A stretch of 64,000 bases of DNA from Candidatus Peregrinibacteria bacterium. GTDB taxonomy: Bacteria; Patescibacteriota; Gracilibacteria; Peribacterales; Peribacteraceae. The notes beneath the pieces are model-generated. The model was given only the letters and a program-made list of their open reading frames with translations. It was not told the DNA's origin and did not search any database. The stretch is from NCBI GenBank assembly GCA_030649955.1, contig JAUSFD010000015.1, forward strand, positions 17,898 through 81,897. Reading direction: 5' to 3'. A program made the translations under genes and the position numbers. Below, piece by piece: positions 33,482 to 42,232 of this stretch; position 1 is the stretch's first letter; every line of letters begins with the position of its first letter.

Positions 33482-34108
33482 CTAGAGGCCGTAGACCGGA
33501 GGCTCCAGTGCGTGGATCTTCGTGATGGGCAGTGCGATGAACCACACCCGTCCCTTGATGCTCTTGCTTGCGACGTAGGGGGAGGGAACGGCGTTATCCG
33601 CGGTGAAACTGCGGGAGTCCAGGCTGCCCTGCCGGTTGTCGCCAAGGAGGAAGAAGTGACCTTCGGGAACTTTGTACTGCACGGTGGAGGTGTCGCCGCT
33701 CCCTGGGGGATGACGGTACGTTTTCCCCTCGTTGCGGTCGTTCAGATACGTCTCTTCCGTGAGTTTGCGCTCCTCACCCTCGCCTGACTCCTTCAGGTAC
33801 ACGAACCCCTCGCGGATGATCACCTCGTCGCCGGGGAGCCCAATCACGCGCTTGACGTAGTACTTGCCCGGATCGTTGGGCGGCCGGAACACGACGACAT
33901 CCCCGCGCCCTGGATTGCCAAGTAAGTAGGCGAGCTTATTGATAATGATGTACTGCTTATCCTCGAGTGTGTCGACCATGGAGTTGCCCTCCACCTGGAA
34001 GGGGGAGACCAGGAAGGTACGAATGCCGGCGACGATTGCCACGATGACGACGATATTGAAGACGACATCGAGCAAATGGAACCAGAGTCCCTGACGCTGT
34101 GACTTCAT
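33482..34108 (-). CDS. lepB: Signal peptidase I
   Basis: LepB cleaves signal peptides of exported proteins. From the ATG at 34108 the product has 208 residues. One N-terminal membrane helix (VVFNIVVIVAIVAGIRTFLV) is followed by box B with the catalytic Ser in EGNSMVDTL, box D with the catalytic Lys in YYVKRVIGLPGDEV, and box E GDNRQGSLDSR. An insert of about 35 residues (ESGEGEERKLTEETYLNDRNEG) lies between boxes D and E. The upstream codons are inside the repeat and are not protein-like. Confidence 0.94.
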   Translation of the reverse strand: MKSQRQGLWFHLLDVVFNIVVIVAIVAGIRTFLVSPFQVEGNSMVDTLEDKQYIIINKLAYLLGNPGRGDVVVFRPPNDPGKYYVKRVIGLPGDEVIIREGFVYLKESGEGEERKLTEETYLNDRNEGKTYRHPPGSGDTSTVQYKVPEGHFFLLGDNRQGSLDSRSFTADNAVPSPYVASKSIKGRVWFIALPITKIHALEPPVYGL

Positions 34109-34115
34109 CCCTGCA

Positions 34116-34144
34116 AGTGTACGAGTGGGAATGAGGGTTGTACA
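34116..34144 (-). promoter_or_regulatory. lepB promoter TGTACA-17-TACACT
   Basis: The -10 TACACT lies 7 nt before the ATG at 34108, predicting a leaderless mRNA. The -35 abuts the inverted repeat. Confidence 0.5.
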
Positions 34145-34159
34145 GGAAGAAGACTGATA

Positions 34160-34250
34160 AGAAGGGCAGGAAGGGCAGTGAGGGCAGGAACGGCAGGAAG
34201 CTCCATTGCAGTTTGCCTTACCTGCCCCTCCTGCCTTCTCTGCCTTTTCT
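34160..34250. repeat. Word-themed inverted repeat (GGGCAGGAA class)
   Basis: Left arm 34160-34200 repeats AGAAGGGCAGGAAGGGCAG and GAGGGCAGGAACGGCAGGAAG. Right arm 34212-34250 has TTGCCTTACCTGCCCCTCC and TGCCTTCTCTGCCTTTTCT. It fills the gap between the divergent lepB and the PH-domain gene. Confidence 0.88.
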
Positions 34251-34296
34251 CCCCCCTCTCGATACATCACCCACCTCCGCTGTACACTGGTGTCAT

Positions 34297-34890
34297 ATGC
34301 TCGACGCCTTCCTCTTCGGGAAGCACCTCGATGACGATGAGACGATCACGCTTCTCGTGCACAAGCACTGGCTCGTCGGTGTGCGGTTCCTTGTGTGGCC
34401 TACGATTTCGTTCTTCCTCTCATGGGTCGTGCTCTTCTACGCACCGACAAAACTCGTCTTCTACATCGTCACGCTGTGGAGCATCGGCTCGCTCGTGTGG
34501 TGGATTCGCAACTTCTTCGACTACTACCTGGATGTGTGGATCATCACCGACCACGGAGTCATAGACCTCGATTGGCACGGCTGGTTCCATCGCACCTCGA
34601 CCCGCGTCCTCTACAGCGACGTGCAGGGCGTGAGCTACGAGATCCAAGGTTTCGTGGGAACGGTGCTGCGGTACGGAGCGGTGAGTGTGGAGAAAATTTC
34701 CACGGGCATGGCGATCACCCTCAGTCACGTCCAACAGCCAAGGGCTGTAGAGTCCCTCATCCTCCGGAACATGGAGACGTACCTCCACTCGAAGAATCTC
34801 AAGGATGCACGACACGTCCAAGAGTTGCTCGCGGGATTCGTCGCAGAGCGAATGCAGATGAACGAACTCACCGAGGATGAAGTCGAGTAG
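34297..34890 (+). CDS. Membrane protein with bacterial PH domain (YdbS-like)
   Basis: The product has 197 residues. Two N-terminal membrane helices (FLVWPTISFFLSWVVLFYA and LVFYIVTLWSIGSLVWWI) are followed by the bPH_2-type fold: YYLDVWIITDHGVIDLDWHGWFHRTSTRVLYSDVQGVSYEI and LRYGAVSVEKISTGMAITLSHV. It ends with a charged helical tail. The function of this family is mostly unknown. The ATG at 34297 follows TACACT by 8 nt. The longer frame to 34138 is repeat-encoded. Confidence 0.82.
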   Translation: MLDAFLFGKHLDDDETITLLVHKHWLVGVRFLVWPTISFFLSWVVLFYAPTKLVFYIVTLWSIGSLVWWIRNFFDYYLDVWIITDHGVIDLDWHGWFHRTSTRVLYSDVQGVSYEIQGFVGTVLRYGAVSVEKISTGMAITLSHVQQPRAVESLILRNMETYLHSKNLKDARHVQELLAGFVAERMQMNELTEDEVE

Positions 34891-35000
34891 TGGATAATGG
34901 ATAGTGGACAGTGGACAATTCAGCAGGAAATACCGTGCGGGCTATTGCATGCAATCGATTCGCCATTGTCCATTATCCACTGTCCACTATCCACTGTCCA
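34890..35000. repeat. Word-themed inverted repeat (GTGGACAATGG class), copy 3
   Basis: Left arm 34890-34920 starts at the last base of the previous stop codon (GTGGATAATGGATAGTGG, ACAGTGGACAATT). Right arm 34964-35000 (CATTGTCCATTATCCACTG, TCCACTATCCACTGTCC). Two TTATCCACT/TATCCACT words resemble DnaA boxes. Confidence 0.9.
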
Positions 35001-35040
35001 TTTCTCCATTCGTTGGCAGATGATTTGGTACACTCTGCGC

Positions 35041-35592
35041 ATGAAGCCCTCCCTGATCATCGTCGGCCTCGGGAATCCCGGTGCATCGTACGAGCGCACG
35101 CGGCACAATGCAGGATTCCGCGCACTCGATGCCCTCAGCAACGCGTTTGGAGTGGGGGAGTGGCAGGAGAAGCAGAAGTTCCTGAGTACTGCGCAGGAGG
35201 GGCGGATCGTCACGGTGCCGATCCTCCTCGTGAAGCCGCAGACGTACATGAACTCCTCTGGGGAGGCGGTGCAGAAGCTCATCGCCTTCTACAAGCTCGA
35301 TCCCGCACAGCTGCTCGTCGTCTCCGATGATGTTGATCTCCCCCTCGGCACGATTCGCCTGCGGAAGAAAGGAGGGCCGGGGACACACAATGGACTCAAG
35401 TCCATTGTGGAGCGGCTGGGGGAGGGGTTCCCCCGCGTCCGCCTGGGGCTCGGCACTGCTGCCGCGGGCTCGGACCTCGCCGCGTGGGTGCTGAGCGTCC
35501 CGCCACCGGAGGAGGAGAAGGTGTTGCAGAGCGCGATTGAGACGCTGCCGGAACTTGTGAAGAAGTTTGTGCTGGAGGGGGCGGAGCAGTAA
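35041..35592 (+). CDS. pth: Peptidyl-tRNA hydrolase
   Basis: Pth frees tRNA from drop-off peptidyl-tRNA. The 183-residue product has the active-site set: IVGLGNPGASYERTRHNAGF (catalytic His in RHN), KPQTYMNSSGEAV and VVSDDVDLPLGTIRLRKKGG.. GTHNGLKSI. Length is normal. The ATG lies 6 nt after a TACACT box (35029-35034), the leaderless arrangement. The upstream in-frame codons come from the inverted repeat. Confidence 0.96.
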   Translation: MKPSLIIVGLGNPGASYERTRHNAGFRALDALSNAFGVGEWQEKQKFLSTAQEGRIVTVPILLVKPQTYMNSSGEAVQKLIAFYKLDPAQLLVVSDDVDLPLGTIRLRKKGGPGTHNGLKSIVERLGEGFPRVRLGLGTAAAGSDLAAWVLSVPPPEEEKVLQSAIETLPELVKKFVLEGAEQ

Positions 35593-35608
35593 TTCTCGCA
35601 CCAGAGAA

Positions 35609-35689
35609 GTTTATTCGTTGATTGGTTTACTCGTGTATTCGAGTGCTCATCCATTCGAATAAACGAATCAACGAGTAAACGAATAAACG
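35609..35689. repeat. Word-themed inverted repeat (CGTTTATTCG class), copy 2
   Basis: Left arm 35609-35641 (GTTTATTCGTTGATTGG, TTTACTCGTGTATTCG). Right arm 35656-35689 is identical over 34 nt to the right arm of the copy at 15294-15327, although the two loops differ. Confidence 0.9.
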
Positions 35690-35741
35690 TACAACGCAAA
35701 GAGGCGAGCTCGCGCACGCCTCTTCACGGTGATTAGTCAGC

Positions 35742-38700
35742 TTACAGGAAGTACCTGTTGCCGAGCACTCCTCCGCCGACGATGCCGGCCGTGAAGATCA
35801 CGGTCCAGACGATCGCAGCCACCGCGCCGCCGCCGCTCTCACTGGATCCACCACTCCACGGTGTCAGGAAGGAGCGGGCCTCGCGCAGCGAGGAGGCGAA
35901 GTCGCGGCCTCCCGTTTGCGGGAGCTGATCGATGATGCGGAGCTCGTGCGTATCGGAGTCGCTGTCGTCGCGTGTCTCCACGCGGACGGTGTTGCGGACC
36001 GTGTCGCCGTGGCTCAGGGACGTGCTCACGCGGGCGCGGTACTGGAGCGTCCTCGACTGGCGTGCACCCAGCGTGCCAATGTCCCAGCGGACGCTGTCGT
36101 CGGAGATGTCGCCGTCATCGCGGGCGTCGATGATCTCGAGATCGTCCTCGTTGAAGGTGTCCTCCACCTCGACGTCCTCTAGAGCGGTGTCGCCGGAGTT
36201 GCGAATGGTGATCGTGTACAGCACCTCGTCGCCAGGCTGCGCTTCTGTGCGTGCGCTCTTCTCGACGGAGATCCTCCCTTCCTCATCATCTTCCTCCTCT
36301 ACGACGTCCGTGCGATCCGTCGCTGTCCTGCTGGCAACCTGTGCCACGTTCGTCAGGATGTCGCCGTCGTCTGCATCCTCATCCACCTCGACTTCGACCG
36401 TGAGGTTGATGGTCTGATTTGCGGGGACCGTGAGACCGCTCCAGCTTATCGTGCGGCCGTTCCTGTTGCCGTTCGTTCCGATGTTGATGACCTCTACCTG
36501 ATCCGGGAGCGTATCCGTGACCACGACGTTGCGTGCTTCCGTCGATGTCGTGTTGCGGACGGAGATCGTGTAGATCAAGCGCTCGCCGGGCTCCACCTCG
36601 GTGCGGCCGTCCGTTTTGCTGATCTCCAGGTCAGTCGTGCTCAGGCTCGTCTGCCGGTTCTTGAAGGTGATGCCGACGCAGGTGCCCTGTGTGACTTGGA
36701 CGACGCCGTTGCTGGGTGTGACGGAGAGCTGCGACCAGCCCGAGGGGATAGTCTCCGTGACCGTGTGTGTGCCGACGGACACGTTGTCGAAGCGTGCGCG
36801 GCCCTGGTAATCGTTCACGACGGTGCGCTGGCCGTCCAGAGAGAAGGTGAACTGCGTGACCGAGGAGATGACGGCCCCGTTCACGTCGAACGTCTCCTTG
36901 AGTATCTCGATACATCCGTTTTGATCGGACTGGCAGGTAATCGTCGTCGTGACCGTCTGGCTCGTGTTATTCGAGCTGTTCGTCTCCGATGTCGCTGTGG
37001 CGACGCTCGCCTGGTTCGTCACCGTTGCCTGCGAGCAGGTCGTCTGCGTCGGGACGGAGAAGACGAGGTTCAGGGTCTTCGACTGGCCACTGGTGAGGGA
37101 ACCGATGTTGCACGTGACGTTATTGCCGTTCAGGTAACACGAGGGGTCTGAGGAGCTGGAGTTGTACGTGAGACCTGCGGGGATGGGGTCTGTGATGACC
37201 ACGTTCTGCGCCGTAGCCGGGCCGCTGCTGTTCACCGTGAGCGTGTACGTGAGCGTCGATCCGCGCGTCACCGTGCTCGCACCCGTCTTCGTGATCGTCA
37301 CGTCCGTCGTGTTGGACGTTTGGCAGAGGATCGTCGTTGATACCGTCTGGCTCGTGTTGTTGGACGTGCTCGACTCCGTTGTCGACGTGCTGACGGTGGC
37401 CGTGTTCTGCACTGTCGTCTGGCTGCAGTTATTCTGCGTTGGGACGTTGAAGACAAGGAGGAGGGTCTTCACCTGATCATCGGCGAGGGTGCCCACGTTG
37501 CAGGTGATGTTGCTCCCGTTCTGGTAGCAGGAGGCATCGGATGCGCCTGCGTTGTACGTGAGTCCGCTCGGAATCGCATCGGTGACGATGACGTTCGTCG
37601 CGCTCGCCGGGCCTTCGTTCTTCACCGCGAGGGTGTACGTGAGGGTCCCGCCTCGGGTCACGGTGCTCGCTCCTGTCTTCGTGATCGTCACATCGGCAAC
37701 AGTCGGGGTCGGGCAGTTGATGCTCGTTGTCACCGTCTGGCTCGTGTTGTTCCCGGCGTTCGTCTCGCCCGTCTGGCTCGTGACAGTCGCGTGGTTGTTC
37801 ACCGCGACGGATGCGCAGTTGTCCTGGTTCGGGACGTTGAAGACGAGGGAGAGGGTCTTCACCTGTCCGTTCGTCATCGTGCCAAGGTTGCAGACCACGT
37901 TGTTCCCCTGAAGCGTGCAGCTCGCATCAGATTGTGCGGAGTTGTACGTGAGGCCGCCACCGGGGATTGCGTCATTCACTGACACGTTCTGTGCAGATGC
38001 AGGACCATTATTGGTCACCGTGAGTGTGTAGGTGATCGTGCCGCCGCGCGTGATTGCGCTGGGACCGGTCTTCGTGATCGCGAGGTCCGTCGTCGTTGGT
38101 GTGGGGCAGGTGATGGTCGTCGTGACCGTCTGGCTCGTGTTGTTGCCCTGTGACGGATCCGATGTGCTCGTCGTCACCGTTGCCGTGTTCTGCACGGTCG
38201 TCTGGGAGCAGTTCGTCTGCGCTGCCGTGTTGAAGGCGATGGTGAGGGACTTCGACTGACCGCTCGTGAGCGCTCCGATGTTGCATGTGATGTTGCTGCC
38301 GTTTAAGTAGCAGGAGGCATCCGAGGAGCCGGAGTTGTACGTGAGGCCGCTGGGGATAGCGTCTGTGACGACGACGTTCTGTGCAGTCGCCGGGCCGCTG
38401 TTCGTGACGTTCACGGTGTAGGAGATCGTCCCCCCGCGTACGACGGATGCAGGACCCGCCTTCGTGACGGAGATATCCGCAGTCGTGGGTGTGGGGCAGT
38501 GCACCGTCGTGGAGACCGTACTCACGTTGTTGTTGAGGTTTGCATCGGGCTGCGGTCCACCGAACGCGATTGTTGCCTTGTTCTGCACAGTTGTCTGCGT
38601 GCACTGGGCAATCGTGGGGACCTCGAAGACGACAGTGGATACGGAGACCTGGCCAGGCTGCATCGTCCCGACTTCACAAACGACAATGCCATTGATCAGT

Positions 38701-40136
38701 ACGCATCCTGCTGTGGATTCCCCAGGGAGGAACGTGAATCCTGCTGGGAATTCATCATGGAAGTACACTTGAGGATGCGAGGTGTTTCCCGTGTTCCTCA
38801 GGGTGATAGTGTAGGTCACCTTTCCGCCTCTCGTCACACTCGCTCCACCAGACTTCACGATGGTGAGATCGGGGATGGGACACTGCACGCTCGTCTCCAC
38901 AGTCGTGGAGGTGTTGTTGTTCGGGTTCGGATCGCTGACCTCGCCCTGGGGGAGCATGACGATCGCCGTGTTGCGGAAGACGGTTGGCGAGCAGCTGTCC
39001 ACCTGAGGGACATTGAAGACGATTACGAAGGACTTCGACTGCCCGGAGGTGAGGTTGAAGTTCATGCACTTCACCTTGTCGCCAACCTGGATGCAGTCGG
39101 GGCTCGATTGTGCGGAGTTGAAGGTGAGGCCAGTGGGAATCGTGTCCGCGATGACGACGTTATTCGCCGTTGCCGGGCCTGCATTGGTTGCTTTCACCGT
39201 GTACGTGATCGTCCCGCCGCGCGTTGCCGTGCTGGGGCCGGTCTTCGTGACGGAGAGATCAGCGGTGGTCGGGGTGGGACAGTTGATCTGCGTCACCACG
39301 TTCACGCTCTGGTTGTTCCCCTGCACGTTGTCCGTCGAGGTCGTGGTGACAGACGCGCGGTTCTGGACCGTCGTCGCGGAGCAGGAATTCCCCTGTGTGG
39401 GAACCGTGAACACGAGGACGAAGTTCCTCGTCTGGTTCGCTGGCATGGAGCCGAAGTTGCAGACGATGTTGCTTCCCTGTTGTGTACAGGCTGCATCCGA
39501 AGCTCCGGAGTTGTACGTGAGGCCAGAGGGGATGGGGTCCGTGACGACGACGTTCGCTGCCGTTCCCGGCCCTTTGTTATGCACACTCAGCTGGTAGGTG
39601 ATCGTACCGGGGCGTGTCACATTCCCTGGCCCGGTCTTCAGGATCTCCAGATCGGCATTCACGACGCAGGTCACGACTGTCCGGAAAGAGTTCGTCCACG
39701 TGAGCTGCTGGCCGTTTGCCCCCTGGATATCCACGAGCCCGATGATCTCCGATCCGCAGGATGCAGTGGTCTTCACCTTGAACCTGAGCTTCACTACCTC
39801 AGTCTGCCCAGGACCGAGAGCGAAGAAGGAGCAGTAGGAGATGCCCGCGATCGAGCAGTTGTACTTATCGCTTCCGAGGAAGGTCGTCTGTGAGAAGAGC
39901 CCTGCACTTCCGCCTGTGTGGAAGGCGAGGCGGATCTGCGTCACCGGGGATGTTGCATTGTTCGTGACGGAGACGGTGTACTCGATCTCTTCACCCGGAG
40001 CTGCTGTGGCGGGGCCACTCAATGTCGCCGTGATTGCGGCGTGTGCGCTGGCTGTAGGGAGCACAATGTAAGCGCACGCAATGGCGAAGAGCGACGTGCA
40101 GAACCGGAGAGTATGGGAGCGCAGGACACGACGCAT
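35742..40136 (-). CDS. Giant DUF11-repeat surface protein with C-terminal LPQTG and membrane helix
   Basis: The product has 1464 residues. A signal peptide (LRFCTSLFAIACAYIVLPTASAHA) is followed by about ten DUF11 repeats of 110-130 residues, each opening like DLSVTKTGPSTATRGGTITYTV and ending with a .NN.S/T..V pair. A CnaB/prealbumin-like module (GCIEILKETFDVNG.. VTPSNGVVQVTQGTC) sits between repeats 8 and 9. Paired Cys in each DUF11 unit suggest disulphides. The end has LPQTG (residues 1405-1409), then about 28 residues, a membrane helix (AVAAIVWTVIFTAGIVGGG) and NRYFL. The LPxTG is farther from the helix than in sortase substrates, and no SLH domain is present. A strong promoter precedes it. 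It is likely a fibrous cell-surface protein. Confidence 0.88.
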   Translation of the reverse strand: MRRVLRSHTLRFCTSLFAIACAYIVLPTASAHAAITATLSGPATAAPGEEIEYTVSVTNNATSPVTQIRLAFHTGGSAGLFSQTTFLGSDKYNCSIAGISYCSFFALGPGQTEVVKLRFKVKTTASCGSEIIGLVDIQGANGQQLTWTNSFRTVVTCVVNADLEILKTGPGNVTRPGTITYQLSVHNKGPGTAANVVVTDPIPSGLTYNSGASDAACTQQGSNIVCNFGSMPANQTRNFVLVFTVPTQGNSCSATTVQNRASVTTTSTDNVQGNNQSVNVVTQINCPTPTTADLSVTKTGPSTATRGGTITYTVKATNAGPATANNVVIADTIPTGLTFNSAQSSPDCIQVGDKVKCMNFNLTSGQSKSFVIVFNVPQVDSCSPTVFRNTAIVMLPQGEVSDPNPNNNTSTTVETSVQCPIPDLTIVKSGGASVTRGGKVTYTITLRNTGNTSHPQVYFHDEFPAGFTFLPGESTAGCVLINGIVVCEVGTMQPGQVSVSTVVFEVPTIAQCTQTTVQNKATIAFGGPQPDANLNNNVSTVSTTVHCPTPTTADISVTKAGPASVVRGGTISYTVNVTNSGPATAQNVVVTDAIPSGLTYNSGSSDASCYLNGSNITCNIGALTSGQSKSLTIAFNTAAQTNCSQTTVQNTATVTTSTSDPSQGNNTSQTVTTTITCPTPTTTDLAITKTGPSAITRGGTITYTLTVTNNGPASAQNVSVNDAIPGGGLTYNSAQSDASCTLQGNNVVCNLGTMTNGQVKTLSLVFNVPNQDNCASVAVNNHATVTSQTGETNAGNNTSQTVTTSINCPTPTVADVTITKTGASTVTRGGTLTYTLAVKNEGPASATNVIVTDAIPSGLTYNAGASDASCYQNGSNITCNVGTLADDQVKTLLLVFNVPTQNNCSQTTVQNTATVSTSTTESSTSNNTSQTVSTTILCQTSNTTDVTITKTGASTVTRGSTLTYTLTVNSSGPATAQNVVITDPIPAGLTYNSSSSDPSCYLNGNNVTCNIGSLTSGQSKTLNLVFSVPTQTTCSQATVTNQASVATATSETNSSNNTSQTVTTTITCQSDQNGCIEILKETFDVNGAVISSVTQFTFSLDGQRTVVNDYQGRARFDNVSVGTHTVTETIPSGWSQLSVTPSNGVVQVTQGTCVGITFKNRQTSLSTTDLEISKTDGRTEVEPGERLIYTISVRNTTSTEARNVVVTDTLPDQVEVINIGTNGNRNGRTISWSGLTVPANQTINLTVEVEVDEDADDGDILTNVAQVASRTATDRTDVVEEEDDEEGRISVEKSARTEAQPGDEVLYTITIRNSGDTALEDVEVEDTFNEDDLEIIDARDDGDISDDSVRWDIGTLGARQSRTLQYRARVSTSLSHGDTVRNTVRVETRDDSDSDTHELRIIDQLPQTGGRDFASSLREARSFLTPWSGGSSESGGGAVAAIVWTVIFTAGIVGGGVLGNRYFL

Positions 40137-40167
40137 ACGGAAGGGGGGAGATGGACAAAAGGGATGT

Positions 40168-40195
40168 ATTATCCACTAAAAATAGCCTTTGTCAA
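40168..40195 (-). promoter_or_regulatory. Promoter TTGACA-16-GATAAT of the 1464-residue surface protein
   Basis: A perfect -35 and a strong -10 on the minus strand, with a leader of about 25 nt that is pyrimidine-rich and ends CTTCCGTATG. Confidence 0.7.
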
Positions 40196-40239
40196 TAATT
40201 CAGTGGACAAGGCTCAGAAAGCGGCTACAATGCCCTCCT

Positions 40240-40986
40240 TTGCACATCCTTCCCTACGTCATCCTTGGCCTGCTGGTGCCATCTGCAGCCTACGCAGATA
40301 GCCTCCGTATCCCGTCGTACGTCTTCACGGACTGGCGGTACTGGGTCTACCTGGCCCTCTACGTCCTCCTCACGGCGAAAGTCGTTCGGTGGGCGCTCCG
40401 GGGGAGGATCATTCGGGACAGGCTCGCAGCGGTACCCCTCGAGGACGTGAGCTGGGGGGCGGTGATCATCTTCGGGAACGCCATCGTCTACCAGATCTTC
40501 CACCACTACGAGCACCTCACCCAGATCTACCAGTTCTGGTACTTGGGTCTCCCTCCGAAGATTTCGAAGGGCGTGCTCTTCTTCTTCGACGTCGAGTGGA
40601 ACCACTTCATCTTCGATGCCGGGTACTTCCTCATGCTCTTCGCCGCATCCGCCCTGCTCCTGCGGAAGTGGTGGCAGGCGGGTCATCACGTTGATCGCAT
40701 CGGCGGCACCTTCATCGCGGGCACGCTCCTCGTCCAGGGCTGGCACGCCATCGAGCACACCTTCCGCATCACGAAGCACGTGACGATCGGCTGCGAGCCG
40801 TGCCCCGGCATTGCGGATACGCTCCTGGGCATCCGCCTGATCCCCCTGCACTTCTGGTTCAATGTCTTCGCGCTCACGTTACCGCTCCTCGTCTTCGTCT
40901 GGTTCTCCATGCACCGGAAGATCTGGTACGCGATCCGTGGTCCTGCGAACCCGCCACAGGCTCCGATGAGTATGCGATTGTCGTGA
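40240..40986 (+). CDS. Histidine-rich polytopic membrane protein of unknown function
   Basis: From the TTG at 40240 the product has 248 residues and starts with a signal-like segment (HILPYVILGLLVPSAAYA). An in-frame TTG at 40189 is the alternative; no ATG fits. About six membrane helices follow. Several carry His in membrane-proximal clusters: QIFHHYEHLTQIYQFW, EWNHFIFDAGYFLML, GWHAIEHTFRITKHV and PLHFWFNVF, plus CEPCPG. The pattern suggests metal or haem binding, but I recognise no family. It diverges from the DUF11 gene. Confidence 0.72.
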   Translation: MHILPYVILGLLVPSAAYADSLRIPSYVFTDWRYWVYLALYVLLTAKVVRWALRGRIIRDRLAAVPLEDVSWGAVIIFGNAIVYQIFHHYEHLTQIYQFWYLGLPPKISKGVLFFFDVEWNHFIFDAGYFLMLFAASALLLRKWWQAGHHVDRIGGTFIAGTLLVQGWHAIEHTFRITKHVTIGCEPCPGIADTLLGIRLIPLHFWFNVFALTLPLLVFVWFSMHRKIWYAIRGPANPPQAPMSMRLS

Positions 40987-41025
40987 GGTCTCTGATGATT
41001 ACAGGTGCACTGGGAAGTTATGGGT

Positions 41026-41624
41026 TTCTAGTTTCTGGTTTTTGGTTTACGCCTGCATATTCCTCAGCCAATAAAACCAGAAGCGGAACTCGCTATGGGA
41101 CGCATCCTCCTCAGTTGTAACTTGGGGTTACTCCTGGCAGGAAGTCCTTCCCACTCATTTTCTTCGATGCCGCTCCCTGAGCCTTTACAATATCCTCAAG
41201 TTCTTTAACGAGAGATTTGAGCTGGTATTCGCCCAATGCAAGCGCTTTGATGTCTGGTTTGTGCGGACCCTTCTCTGCCCGTGCTCTCTGTTCTCCAAGC
41301 TCGCGTAACTGTGTCTTGAGCATCTCCAATTGTGTTCTGGCGAAGCGTGGATTGTTCTTTGCCTCCTTGAGCACAACTTGCCGCATCTCGTCGAATTTCA
41401 CGGCAATGTTGTTGACGCGTTTGGTGGCTTCTTCGCGGACGTCGCGCTTGTTGCTTGGCAGCTTTTCAAGCTTGTCCTCAGGCGAAGGTGGCGGACTCTC
41501 AGGCATGGCAACATGATTGCAGTACGACGACGTGAAAACAAGACTGCCGTCTTATGCCTTACGCTCGATTCTGTGTACACCTGAAAAATCCCCAACCAAA
41601 AACCAGTAACCAAAAACCAGCAAC
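41026..41624. repeat. Inverted CTGGTTTTTGG-word arms flanking a gene
   Basis: Left arm 41026-41052 (TTTCTAGTTTCTGGTTTTTG, GTTTAC). Right arm 41583-41624 (CCAACCAAAAACCAGTAACC, AAAAACCAGCAAC). The arms are inverted relative to each other and enclose the 131-residue coiled-coil gene, unlike the other elements, which enclose short loops. Confidence 0.7.
41111..41506 (-). CDS. Small coiled-coil protein of unknown function
   Basis: The product has 131 residues, nearly all charged helix: RDVREEATKRVNNIAVKFDEMRQVVLKEAKNN, RTQLEMLKTQLRELGEQRARAE and LGEYQLKSLVKELEDIVKAQ. No signal peptide or membrane helix is present. A Pro-rich start (PESPPPSPEDK) is followed by a likely coiled coil. The gene is AT-richer than its neighbours and lies between inverted repeat arms, so it may have been inserted as a unit. 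Confidence 0.7.
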   Translation of the reverse strand: MPESPPPSPEDKLEKLPSNKRDVREEATKRVNNIAVKFDEMRQVVLKEAKNNPRFARTQLEMLKTQLRELGEQRARAEKGPHKPDIKALALGEYQLKSLVKELEDIVKAQGAASKKMSGKDFLPGVTPSYN

Positions 41625-41637
41625 TACCGTTGGATGC

Positions 41638-42150
41638 TCAGCTCGCAGCATCCATCGGCACGAGCGTCGCGGTGTTCCCCTCGAGGGTGGCGATGAACGA
41701 TGCGGCGATGGGTTCCTCCTCGTGCGTGTACATGGCGTACGACGGGCTCTGGAGGGCGACGGTGATCACGTGCTCTCCATCGGTCAAGTTCGGGAGGTGG
41801 AACCACGGGGTGTACATCCTCGCCACCTGGCGGCCGTCCACGTAGAGGTACCCGTACCCCTCCATGGGGCTTGGAGCGGCCTCTGCATCGTTGAGGAAGC
41901 GGAAGCCTGGGGTATCAACAACGAGGTTCCAGCCCTGCGTGGGGTCGCGGTAGAGGCGCATCCCGATGGTCGGTTCCGTCTGGTCTGCTGTGAGTTCCTG
42001 TTGCTGCTGGAAGCCAAGGCCAAGCCGCAGCGTATCGCGGACCTCCGCACGGGTGTACGGCCCACGCCCGTTGAACAGGAAGAATGCGCCGACTGCCAGG
42101 ATGGCGGTGAAGGCGATGTCGTAGGCGATGGGTCTGGAGCTGTCCTGCAT
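41638..42150 (-). CDS. Membrane-anchored extracytoplasmic protein of unknown function
   Basis: The product has 170 residues. One N-terminal membrane anchor (IAYDIAFTAILAVGAFFLF) is followed by a beta-rich domain (MRLYRDPTQGWNLVVDTPGFRFLN.. GYGYLYVDGRQVARMYTPWFHLPNLTDGEHVITVALQS). The DGEHVI.V pattern is common in small secreted immunoglobulin-like domains. A TTGACA box lies upstream (42187-42182) with a weak -10. The His-rich membrane protein and a lipoprotein with an HGHTHG motif are in the same locus, but no direct link is shown. Confidence 0.72.
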   Translation of the reverse strand: MQDSSRPIAYDIAFTAILAVGAFFLFNGRGPYTRAEVRDTLRLGLGFQQQQELTADQTEPTIGMRLYRDPTQGWNLVVDTPGFRFLNDAEAAPSPMEGYGYLYVDGRQVARMYTPWFHLPNLTDGEHVITVALQSPSYAMYTHEEEPIAASFIATLEGNTATLVPMDAAS

Positions 42151-42232
42151 ACGTCTATCTTTTAAACTAAATACAGCAATATGTCAATGTCCGTTTTCCC
42201 CGCAGGAGAATGAGCAAATGGACACAGCTCTG

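Noticed and set aside
32534..33787. 417-codon open frame on the plus strand across acylphosphatase, nusG, secE and lepB
   Set aside because: Four well-supported minus-strand genes explain the region; the frame has no domain of its own.
38499..39893. 464-codon open frame opposite the DUF11 repeats
   Set aside because: It mirrors the repeat structure of the true gene and has no independent support.
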